This document shows positions 13,378 to 25,700 of a DNA stretch of 51,488 nt, in pieces. A program made the position numbers and the translations under genes. The first letter of the stretch is position 1; every line of letters starts with the position of its first letter. This DNA is from Setaria digitata (Eukaryota > Nematoda > Chromadorea > Rhabditida > Setariidae), in contig RCAB01000439.1 in assembly GCA_003640385.1 (NCBI GenBank), positions 1 to 51,488 of the forward strand, read 5' to 3'. The notes under the pieces are model-generated. The model was not told the origin of the DNA, searched no databases, and saw only the letters and a list, made by a program, of their open reading frames with translations.

Positions 13378-13827
13378 CTAGAACAAACATGCACACCACT
13401 TGTTATTTGAATGAAAAAGTAGCAATTTTTAAAGTTTTGTCAAGAAAAAAAAGACAACATATACTTTATGACCGTACCAATTATTCACCGCCACGATGGG
13501 TTAATGCATAATGAAAATAATGGATAAAGAAAGCAAGAGATAGACCATATTCCTGGAAGAAGTATGAGGGCTTCATTTTTCAGGATACATGGATTCAAAT
13601 GAGAAAAACAAAAACAAAAAAACAAAGCTCAAATTCCGTAATTATGATTTGGCAATAGGATAATAATTATGCAGTGATATATATCTGATACAAAAGATAA
13701 TAAATTACTACATAACTGCAATAATAATAATAATACCAGTGGTGCTTGGAGGAATATCACGGTGACGTTATGTTTTCAAAGTAGTTTTTGAAAAACCGTT
13801 ATATTTTTTTATTATTGATAGAATTTC

Positions 13828-13911
13828 ATCGAATTTTATGCACAGCTGAAGCGGAATTGTGTTTTGGATCATCGAATTTTATGCACAGATGAAGTGGAAT
13901 TGTGTTTCTGG
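13828..13911. repeat. Tandem duplication of about 41 bp
   Basis: Two adjacent copies (13828-13867 and 13871-13911) share ATCGAATTTTATGCACAG and the GGAATTGTGTTT end, differing at about two substitutions plus one inserted base. They are separated by three bases. Each copy is moderately GC-rich relative to the flanks. It looks like a recent local duplication; no function can be assigned. Confidence 0.8.
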
Positions 13912-15543
13912 ACTTAAATTTTTCTGCTCACCTTTAGACATAATCTTGACTTTAACCATTTTAGATTGAACAAGGAGAAAGGAGAGAGATAGCCGAGTTT
14001 TTTTTTTTTTTTTGAAAATAATTTTGAACATTAATTGCTTTATGTAATAAATTTCAAATGTCTAATAAATTAATATGTGTGATGTATTGCTTTACACTGC
14101 AAAGTCCCTTCAAACATCTACCATTCAGCCTACTTTCTTCTGCTATTGTAAGCTTCAGTTATATAATATACCTATCGTATTCTTCAAATATTTAACTGAA
14201 TTTTTTTTTTTTTTTTCGATAGTTCTGGAAGAGCAAAAGAAAAAGCTTAAACAATACATATAGCATCTAAAAGCAGAACATTCTGATGATGAACAAAACA
14301 AAACAGTAAAGAAACAAAGCAAGAATAGAGTGATAGAACAGGAGTTGGCGACAATTTCCGGATAGGGTATAAATATGCCCCGCGACGAAAATTCAAACGG
14401 TATAAAATTTGCGTCATTTTTCTTTTTTTTTTTTTGCTTATTTCAATGACCGAAAATTTTTTGATTTTCCTGATAATATGTGATTTTATTTATGGCTTTG
14501 CTTCAATTAAATTGGCTTTCATTGTGAAAATAACAATTATAGTTTAGTTTTATGATGGATGAAATTGCTAACAATTAGTATTTACCAAAAGCAGTTAATT
14601 TAAAGCTTTTCTTTTTAAAATGAAATCTAGGAATTCGAGATAATAAGGAAGAACATTTAAGAGGAACGATATGAGTTATCCATTTTTGATTAACAAATGG
14701 CGGAGATACAATGGAGCAATTTTCGACAACATTTATGGTAATCGAACTGCTTTCATTGCTAAGCGAAAAGTTTTTTTCAGTTATTAATTATATCTTACAA
14801 TAAAGAACAAAGATTAGTAGTTCAAGGTAATGATATTAAAAAATTCTTTAAGTACTGCGGGTAAAAACAACAATCGTTACACATAATTTTTTACAAATTT
14901 ATAAAATTGCAAATAGTTCAAAGCAGGATGATTATTCTAACATGAAATACACATCTTCATATTAATAGAATCGACAAAGTACAATTATAATTGAATGATA
15001 AATAAAACTTTGGAAAATATCGGATATCGATGACATTGGGCTGAGAAATATTGCAAAAAAAAAGTGATAATTTTCTTCTGCTTACCCAAATTAAAGATAA
15101 TTTTTCAGATAATTTATTTCTATCTCTACAATATTATTTTTTAAAGCAATTTTCGTCGTTTAATTATATTATGGACTTGAATTTTTATTACAGCCATAAT
15201 TTCTGTAATATTAGCTATAATTTATGATTGATCGACAAACGCTTACTGTTTGCTAATTGTTTGTTCCATATTTAGTAAGTTTTAAAAATGAATTCATATT
15301 TTCAGATTGTTTGGCAAGAATCATTACAGTTCAACTATACATTCACATCAGATAACTTCTGTTTCCATCTTAGTTGATACAAATCATTTGTAAAAGGTAA
15401 GCAATAATTAACATGAAAAAAAAAAGAGAAGGAAAGCGAGAAAGCGGAGAGCTGGAGGAAGAGGAGAATGTATCTAAATTGTAGAAAAATTGCAACAAAT
15501 TTAACGTTTTCGAATCGAAAAAGTCTTCAGTGAAGCCTACAAA
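13912..15543. other. AT-rich spacer 3' of the spalt-like gene
   Basis: No gene is supported. A moderately GC-rich island near 14340-14410 is open on the minus strand (ANFIPFEFSSRG...) but has no splice or start context. The right edge should contain the 3' UTR or immediate downstream flank of the spalt-like gene. Confidence 0.45.
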
Positions 15544-15549
15544 TTTATT
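15544..15549 (-). terminator. Candidate polyadenylation signal of the spalt-like gene
   Basis: AATAAA on the minus strand, 64 bases downstream of the TGA stop at 15613-15615. The spacing fits a short nematode 3' UTR. Other AATAAA hexamers lie farther downstream, so this is only the nearest candidate. Confidence 0.4.
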
Positions 15550-15612
15550 AATTAGTTGGTGCGCTTAATGTAAAACAAAAAACCTGTATAATTATACTAA
15601 TCACAATCATTA

Positions 15613-16799
15613 TCACTCGGTTTTCTGTAGCAATGGAGTAACTCTTGTCGTGTTACCATTATCGTTACGAACGGTACCATTCAAGTGCTGTTTCAGATGC
15701 TTTTCAAGTTCTTGAGGAGAAGCACAAATCTTCTGGCATACCGAGCAAACCGTTTTCCACATCCACATCATAGTGTCCATTTGATTTGCAGTACAAGCAC
15801 CGGAGTTACTTACTTGCGGTAGTAATGGTAATGGAAATGGTAGCACTGAGAATGGTGATGGTGGTGGAGGCGGTGCAGAAGTTGCAACATTGGACTGTGA
15901 TGATGGTGAATCTAAACCAAATCTACCAGGACGGATTTGGTTCGCCTTTGGATCAAATGGTCCAACGCGAAGTGCTCCTTCAGTACTTAAACCGAATGCT
16001 GGTAGTAATTCAGATCGTAGGATACTATCAGCACCAAATTCGAAAATTCGACGACCACGTCTAGATGGACTTTGTTGCCACATATGAGTGCCCATATGTA
16101 CCTTCAAATTACCGCGTGTGGTGAAAGCTCGACTACATACTTCACATTTGAAAGGTTTATCGCCTGAAATCAATTTTTGGATAAAACAACTTGAAAAAAA
16201 AGAGTTATTTTCGATATATTTTCGTCCAGTGGGGTTAGAATTCATAATACACTTTATCCAAACAAAAGCCAAATACTACCAGGTCTATTCCTTGCAAACG
16301 AAACTGAACTTTTAAATTCTAATTTATTGGTCACAAAAAGTTATAGGAGGAAAAGGTAGTGGTGGCAGATGTATTACAAGATTCTTGAAGCCACACACCT
16401 TCGTAACTTCTCTTTTTTCTTTTATATAACTTCTCCTTAGTTGAATTTGAAAGTAACCTACCGGTGTGTGTTCGCATATGAATCTGCAATGCGGAACTGC
16501 TGCTGAAATGTTTGAAGCATACACCACACTGATGTTTTGACAGGATTGGTGCTTGCCGCGGAGGGGGTGGCTCAGTTTCGGCCCACATTTTCTGCATAGC
16601 ATCCAGGGGATTTGGTGTACTACTGAGAGGTGGCGGGATTGTCACTGATAAAGATGATGTCGGAGATGGCTTCTCATCTGAAGTTCCAGCATTCGTTTCT
16701 CGTTCTTGCTCCTGTTGCTGTTGATGCTGCTGCTGTTGTGGCGAATGATCATCATCAGTGGATTCTGTTGCATCGTGTTGACTTTCACCAATATCCATT
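15613..16799 (-). CDS. Exons 13-14 of the spalt-like gene: C-terminal finger pair and final finger
   Basis: Exon 13 (16462-16799) carries a Gln tract (844-852), the SALL-specific block [16 protein letters not shown], and finger [21 protein letters not shown]. Exon 14 (15613-16163) carries [28 protein letters not shown] and RRGRR, a Pro-rich linker, and a last finger C1075/C1078/H1091/H1095. This is the best conserved part of SALL proteins and alone suffices to name the family. The TGA stop is at 15615-15613. Confidence 0.93.
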
Positions 16800-19700
16800 C
16801 TAAACAAATTCCAATGACCGTTCAAGAAAGTTTTTTGAAACATATAAAAAAAATTTGAAAAAAAAAGAAATTGAATTTTCTTTCGATTTTTTGAATTTAA
16901 ACTAAGAAAGTTTGAGAAAAAATTTATTATAATTAATTGTAATATTACTAGAATTCTGTTTAGTTTTACAGATTTCACTTACTGTTCATTTTCGGCGTGA
17001 ACAAATGAAGCCTGATCCTCCTCTTCTTCTTCCTCTTCCTCCTCCTCCTCCTCCTCATCAACATCATCATCATCATCATCATCATCATCATTATCATCAT
17101 CATCATCATCACTATTATTGGAATTACCATCCGGTGAACATGGATAATGGATTTGATGCTTTGATGACATGTGTCGTTTCAGATTACCTTTCGTCGTATA
17201 AGTAGCACCGCAAATAAAGCACTTCAATGAAGCACCTTTGCAATGAGTTCTAAACAATCATTTCTCTTTTGTCAAATTTTTACAATTCTTTTAATATTTA
17301 TTTTGGCATAATATATATATATATATATATATAAGCAAGAAATAATAATGGATAGTATTAAATTTAGATTTTAGGAAAGATAACGTTTCCCAGATTTACC
17401 TCATATGTAGTTCCAGTGCAACCTGACTAGGGAAGAACTGGAAGCAGGCAGCGCAATTTGCTACTGAATCATGCCCATTTCCGGATGATACTACTGGTCC
17501 CAGCGGTAGAGATGAACCATTATGTGAACTACTCGTTGAAGCAACTTCATCATCATCTTTTGCTGCGTGAGATAACCTTTCTGATGGATTAAAAATAGTT
17601 GGCGAAGCTTCTAGACGCAACGGAGCTGTAGGCAATGATTCTGGACGTGTGGTAACTGGTGGTGGTGCTGGTTGTAACAATTCTGACTTAATCGAATTCT
17701 GTCGTTGATGATGATTGTCTTCAAAGAAAGAGCAAATGTTTTCAAATAACACAAATTTTTGGAAAAAAAAAAACATTTTTCTATTCCTTGAATGGATTGC
17801 ATCGTCAACCATTTTCGTCTTATTTTTTAATTAAGGGAGAGAATTACCTTCTGGCTTGGAAACAATCTGATGGTTAATTGTGAATGGAATTGATGCAAGT
17901 GATGTTTGAGGCGTACTCGAAGCAGCGATCGGACTCGAAAGACCACGTGGTAAACCGAGCGAAAAGAACGGAAATGGTGGCATAAATGGTGCTGATACAA
18001 GATCGTTCTTCATTGGTAACATCAAACTTGCGGCATTTGCTTGAAGTACAGAACCACTGAAGGAAGAAAAAAGTAAACTGTAAAAAAATAAAAGGAAAAA
18101 AAGTCAAAAAATAATGGCAATAAGAGCACAACAAGAATCGATATTTCGCCATTTTCTCCCGCAATATTAATATGTCTGATAATGAATATTGAAGTTAAAT
18201 TATTTCACAATACAGGAAATTGCAACAGTGATATCAACTTATCATAAATACTACCATTCCTTATATCCAGACTACAGTCTCGGATACAGTTCTTGCTTAA
18301 TAATAAAATTAATCTTTACGGTTACAGTCAAGCACATGCTTGAGCTTCAGGCGTAAATGAAATTTTAATTTCTTATGCAATTAGAATGGTAAAATTACCC
18401 ATTTGATGCTGATGCCGATGAAGGTGGATGTTCCGGACGGTGGTCAAATCCTTGTGCAGAAGCTACAGGTACTTCGAATGAAGGCAAAATACCATTCCTA
18501 AGATTAAATTGTTTGGTAAAAATTACAGCAATCATTAGCCATAAAGCTGTGATTTTTGCCTTCTTGAGGAACATTATAGAAATCATAATGTTAATTATCA
18601 AAGCCTTTAATGTATATTTAAGGTTAAAAAATCTTGAAGTAAAAATGGCATTTTCATTTTTTGCTTCTGATTTTATTTCAGCTGTTATAATTTCTTTTTG
18701 TCCGTTCTTAATGGCTCTGATATTAATCCGTAATCAAATTCATACTAGACAATACTACATCAATTCTTAAATTTAAAACAGCATGAATATTTTTATATGG
18801 GCTTCACTTCGAAGCATCTCATAAGTTCTGCAAAATATTTCGCTATTTCATTCCTAAATGAATATTATTTTATCCTCTGTCGATGAATTTCGCAGGAAGA
18901 AAAAGAGGTGCATAAATTATGGAAAAAGCGAGAAAAGTTAAAGTTAAACGTGTAAATACTACTAGATGTACGGTATAACTGGTACCATACCTGGCTGACT
19001 GATTAGTATGTTGGGCAACATGTTGTTGAAGCAGATGAGCGGTAAAGAACCGCTTCTGACAGATGGGACACTGATGGATGGTTGACGTCGCCGCAGCTAA
19101 TCCACGGAAGGAATGCTTGGCTCGATGAACACCCATATGAGTCTTCAGATTACCTTTCGTTGTAAATGCTCGTTGGCATATTTTACATTTGAAAGGTCGT
19201 TCACCTGTAGCAGAACTGCATGAAAAAGAATAAATAAATTTTAAATCAAAGAAATAGCAAAAATGTAAAATGTCTGAATGGTTTTTATGTTTCAGTTGCA
19301 TTTTTTCGAATAACTAATTTAAGTCTACTTTTTTAAAAGAAACATTAACTTCGAATTACTTAAAATTTAAATAATATTTAACAAACCAGTATGTGTTCTG
19401 TAATGCATTTGCAGGGCGCTTTTGCAAGAAAGTACTCTTCTACATAGCAAGCACTGATTGGGATCCGTTGTTGGTAAAGCTTTATCACCCACTAATGCTC
19501 GTATTTTCTCGGATTCATCCGTGGTACTCACTTCCATCAGTGCTTCCCAATCATCATCATTGTTTAACAACGGTGCAGACGAAGGACCATTCAGGAACAA
19601 ATCTGGATGTGGAGGAGGACGTAATGTTGCGGCTGCAGCTGCGGCAAATTGACCGAAACTGAAGGGTGGCCTAATAACTGCAAAAATGGCAAACATTATT

Positions 19701-22700
19701 AAATCAATTAGCATAACAAATGCCAAAAAGAAAAGGTACCAATTAATTCATCTATTCCACATTAATACATCATATTCTAATAATTTCAAGTTGAGTTAAA
19801 ATTAAATTTTTATTAAAATTTAAATTTCAAATAATACTTACACTGTTGTGGAATAGTAGGCAGCGGTAGAAATTGCTGCTGTTGTAGTTGTTGCTTATTT
19901 GGTAACGGATTAGAAAGATCCAATACGGTATCCTTCACTGCGGTAGATGTTGATGGTACAGTAGCTGCAGCTGTTGCTACAGCAGCTGCAGCTGCAGTTG
20001 GTGCACCAAAAAATTGCGAAAATAACATTCGTGAAAGAGGTGCATGACCTGGAGGTGGTACACCTGATGCTATGGCATTTCCAGGTAGAACACCACCATA
20101 ATTAAGACCGCCTGCGGTGACATCCGGACTTTTCGCTACTAACGTGTAAGAAGTTTCTGTACGGGCTGGTACCGAACCACGATCTGCGTCTGGTGACGAG
20201 CTACGTTCCAACGCACCTGTAGAAGCGCTTCGTTGCACCAAGTCACAACGATGCTCTCGTATCTGCAAAGTATTTTAAAATAATTAACAAACTTTTTCTC
20301 AAAATGATTGATTAAAAAGATATCATGTCAGCCAAAAAAAAAAAAGCGTCCTACACATGTCAGCTTATTCAACACTTAATTACATGTCTAAACAGTCTAA
20401 ATAATTACAAAATTTATTTTAAACAACTTTTTTTCCAAAATCCAAATTATTACAAAAATTTTCATTTATAAATGATGCCATAGATGGTTAATTGCATTCA
20501 CTGTTTGAAATTTATTTAAAATTTTGTAAAATTTATAAAATTTAACATTTAATTAAAACAAAGAGGGAGGGAAAGGAGGAAACAGGGTTCAAAACGGCAA
20601 CATATATATTATGTACGTCTTCCGAAAAAAAAGAACAAAACATCCATTAAGATTTAAAATGGGTCAAATAAATGGAAACAAAGATACAAATATATTTTAT
20701 AAAATAGATAAAGAATAATTTATGTTAGCAAAAAAGAATTCATTTTTAAATCTACAAAAAAAAAAAATTGCTTTCCTCATAATTTTAATGAACGAAAAAA
20801 TGTAAGTGAAGCAATAATTTTCATGACTGCTTTAATAAAAAAAAAGGCTTTGAAAGATTTGTTTCCCCATAAATCCAAAAATATGTTTGGATAATAAGAA
20901 ATTGAACTGTACTTATCAATTAGAACAGTCTATGTTTCATGACTGAATTAGAAGAGAAGGGCCTTAAAAAAAAAAAAAAAAAAAAAAAGCAGTAATTAAC
21001 AATTACAAAACAATATTGATAACGAAAAAAAGAATGAAGATATTTGGATATTGGAATGAGTAATTAACAGAAATGATAACACGGAGGATACTACGCGTAA
21101 TTTCTATCAGCACAGAAAGTCATAAATCGTTGAATAGGATGTGCTGCTCCGGTTCTCACTTGTTGAAATCGGTAGACATTGCCAAAAGGAGACCACTTAG
21201 CCGATCCTTTTTTTCCAATACACGTACGTAGCACATGTTAACCCAGTAAGCATACGTATCAACAAGAAAGTCCGATATTCTTAACTAGCAATGTTATATG
21301 ACCGTAAAATCAAACTAGAGATAATGCAGTCTATCTCACTTCCTCTTGTAAAATAAAAGTTAAAAATTTTAAACTATTGTTTTCAAAGCTACCCGCTGAT
21401 CTTGATTGCATAACTAGAGTACTTTCTTTTAGGAAAAAAACATTACTCTGTGAAAATGATATTCGTATCGCTATTCGTTTCAAATTTTATCTTAATTTTT
21501 GAAGGAAAAGTAAGAAACATCAGTAATAATCAATAGAATTTTGTATGGAATTAACATAATATATGTTACATATACATGCGTATGCACATATATACTGGAA
21601 AACTAGTAATCATAATAATTCATGTGCAATATAATAGTAATCACAATGGCAATAATCAAAATAATAATAATAATAATGGCCAATAATAACAATAATGGTG
21701 ATAATAATAATAATGGAAGTAATAATAATAATATATCAGCGATGGCTATAATTATAAATGTAATAACAATAAATAAGATTGCAGGAACGACCTTTTGCTC
21801 CAAATGAACGAAACAGATACAAATATTTTGGTAAGAATAATATTTTGACATCTGAGTACGAGGAAGCTAAATGATTAGTGATAACAGCAAAGATAACAGT
21901 GTTAAGCAATCAACTACTAATTACCTGTTCAGGATCAGCAAAACGTTCTTCGCATTGTTTACACTGCAAAAGCTTTTCACCGGGATGTCGTCGAAGAATA
22001 TGCCATAGCAAAGCGCCGCGTGATGAGAAATGCTAGAATATACACCTATCAATTCGACAAATACAACTAATAGAAACAAAGAATATGAATAGTTTGATAA
22101 AAGTAAACACTGTGCTGTAGTTGATAAAAATGATAAAAATGAAAATAGCGATGCAGCTGGATTAAGATAATGATAGAAAGGATGATAATAATTATGCACA
22201 AATACTTAATTCGAAAAGAAAAGTGTCTTCGATGATGGTCGAACTGAGAAAGTTTGACCGAAAAAAAAAAAATTGATATTTCAGTGAAAATTGTAAATTC
22301 TTAGCCTTATCCTATTAATGGATTATTTAAGTATAAGAATATATTATTATAATTATCATTCAATACTCATTCGATAACTAAGAAACTAGCAAGGTTTATA
22401 TCATTCCATAGTAATGAAACAATGCTGCCGATAATAATAATTATTCGCATCATAAATAGTCATAATTATTGAAATTAGCACTCTTACTCGAAGTTACCTA
22501 ATAAACATATCATTACATACGCATATATTCACCATCTTTCAAGCTCTTATTACTCTATTACCATCCATTGTAGATTATTCTAATAATGAAGGAAAAAATG
22601 TATTTGAAAAAAAAAATTGATAAAATAAAAAATAAAATTGGTGGAAAAAAATTTTTCCTTTCCTTCTAAGAAGTTTATTCAGTATTCTGTCTTTATTTTT

Positions 22701-25700
22701 TTGCACCTTTAAATGTTAATCATGCTTATTTGTATTTATTTTTTATTGTTTTTTTTTCTTTTTTTTTACATCCGCCATTGAAGTTATTTTTTTTTTCATA
22801 GTTACTTTTTTTTCCCGTCATATTTTGAAGTACATTTTTCATTCAAATCACAGTGGAGATAAAATCATTTTTTAATAGAAATTTCGAAATAATCAAATGG
22901 TATTAATACAATTACTGCCAATCTAAAAAGAACTATCAAATCATGGGAGATATCAAAACTGTTGATGTTTTTCTTTATCAACTGTAACTAGTTAATAAAC
23001 TTTTCCTCGTCAAAGAAGAAGTGCTCATACTCTCTTCCAATAAGGAAAAATTTATTTTCATATTTAAATAGGATCAGCTTCTGCTTTCTCTTTCTAATTT
23101 ATTTTCGATGCTTAATAATCTTTTAACTAAATTAATTAGAAATATTAGATTTTACAACATTAATTAGAACAAAATATTTCTGTTAGTCATATTTTTAAAC
23201 GTGCCAGATCCAACAAGCATTAATTTATCGAATCGTACTACAAGTGAGATTAAAAAAAAAAAAAAAGAAAAAAAGCAATGAATCACAGTAAATACGGTAT
23301 GAAGTGATACATCAAATTTGTACATTTTGCTGAAGTTTTTAAATATAACCACCTGTCACTGGTGCATTAATTCAGAGACTTCACCGCAATTCATCTGTCA
23401 AAAAAATTAAATAATTTGCATTCTTACATCTATCTACAGAAAGAGGAATAAACGTTTTATACAAAAAAAAAAAACCGGATGAGAAAAGTTTGCCAGGAAA
23501 ATATTATAATTTTCAGTTGATTACGTTATAAATATTGCATTATTTAAGCTAATACTAATTGCGATTCTAATGTTTTAAAACACATATCTCTAAGTAAATG
23601 GAATATTTTCGTTCCAAAGAGCGTCCTTTTTTTCCACAGAACTTAAAATTTCCTAAAGAACCAAGCCGAAAGTTACCAGTGTGTTTGAAACATCCTTTTA
23701 TCAGCAGTAGAAGAAACAAATAAATTATTCAGTTCTAATGAATCTTACTATAAGAATTAATGCATGCATTTCAAAACTTTAGTTGTCGGAAGTGCAACAA
23801 AAAGAATCACCAAACATAATTGCAAATCTTTTAAAATTTCTAGTGTACGTAAGAAATTGAAGCTGAAATGAAGGTTATAAGTAAAGAATTTTAACTGATA
23901 ATTTGTGTTTTCAATTAACTACAGTACTCACAAATTTTCCTATAATTCATGCAGGAAAGATAAGACAGTGATAAAGAAAGAGAATGAGGATCAAATCTAG
24001 TGAGCAATTATCAATGTATGAAATTTATCACTAAATAAATATAATTATTGCTATTGCTACATCAATATCAGCGTTATAAATACTGATGTTATCATAGATA
24101 CATATCTCCAGCAGATAAGAAATTTATTAATTATAATGGAAATTTGTAGCAACATTCAGCATAAAGAAGAAGGAGAAGGAGAGGGCGAGGAAGAAAAAGA
24201 AAGATGATTCATGCTAGCAAGGTTAATTAAATTAGGCGGAAAAAAGCAGATGATTCATGTTAAGAAAGTTAATACTCACCTGTGGGCATCGTTCAGCAAC
24301 ACACGGATGAATTTTTTCCGCGATTCCGTTGCTGGATGGCGGTGATAAGACGTAGGATGAAGTATTACCGCCATCATCGCTACTTTGTTCTGAATCCGTG
24401 TGTCTGCTATGACTGGCTGCCAGTTGCGCATAAAGCTCCAATAATTGCTGCAAAATTTAAAAATTTTAACTTGCAAAAATTTATTTTTAAAGTTTTCGAA
24501 TTTAAAAAATAAAGATAATTTTATTATAAATCATTGCATCCATTTTTCAACTTAAACATTATCAATAAACTAAAATTTAGAAACATCTTTTGTCTTGGGC
24601 TTGTAATGTTTCGCAATCACAAGTGCCGTTTAATTTATTTTAAAATTACTTACTGATTGTTCTCCAAAAAAAATTTTTTTCAAAAAATAATTATTAAAAG
24701 AAGCTATATCATTTAGTCCCTTTGTATTTGTATTTAAAAAAAAGTCCATTTTTTCATTTTGTTAAAGAATCAACAGCTGCCTCTTTTTTTTTTTTTTTTT
24801 TTAAACATTAATTCAAATAAAAAGAGCGCTTCAACGGGAGAGTCATATATCGGTAATAACTACGCAAAGGAAAAAAGAAAATGCTGCACGGCTTTCTCTC
24901 GGCACTACTTGGGACGGAAACGGAACGGTACTCCCAGTGGGTGGTAAATGCCGGGGGAAAATAGACAGTCTAACCTAAAATTGGAAGTACAAACAAAGAA
25001 TAATGAAATCATTAACTCTTTTATCAGACATTTATAAATTTCATACTCAAATATACTAACGTAACTTATGGTTAGCATTTGGAGTTTTTTTTTTTTTTAA
25101 AGTTTGCTAGGATGAAATAAAAGATGCATCAAAAAATTATTTATTTCTAAAGCAATTTTTGAGTATTAGATAATGGCTGATGTTACAAATTGTTTGATTG
25201 GACAGTTATCAAATATTCTAGTGTTTAGTGATAATTTTGAAACAATTTCAAAACTTTGGCTAACTGAAATCATGGTAAAATAGAAAATCACCTGCTGATG
25301 AGATTGTATTGTTTGTAAAGGATCAAACAACAGATTTGATTTATCTTCCAAAATACTTTTTCTATCGAGATCATCTGAAACATGCTTCTTTGACAAGTCG
25401 ATCGGAACCGATTCCGTTTCCGAATTTGGTGTTATTATCGAACTCTGTAATTTTGGTTATTAAACGAAGAGAATCAAATATTAATTTTAGTTACATGTAA
25501 AACATATATAAAGCACTTCATAAAATCGAAATTTAATAAAACACATAGTTAGAGCAAAGTTTTAAACCATTTAAAAAGTTGAAAATTTCACTATTAAATA
25601 AATAAGTGGTAGTGGTAGCACGAGAAGCGAATTTTGCAGGAACAAAAATAACTGATTCTGAAATTAAAATCGAAAAAATGATTTATGGAAATTTAAAACT

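Noticed and set aside
15786..16064. Plus-strand open frames opposite the last spalt-like exon
   Set aside because: They are shadows of a conserved minus-strand coding exon with clear zinc fingers.
17005..17205. Plus-strand frame rich in Pro and His
   Set aside because: It is the antisense of the Asp/Glu repeat exon of the spalt-like gene.
21138..21231. CCSGSHLL in the intron 5 small frame as an insulin-like B chain
   Set aside because: The second B-chain cysteine, the A chain and a signal peptide are missing.
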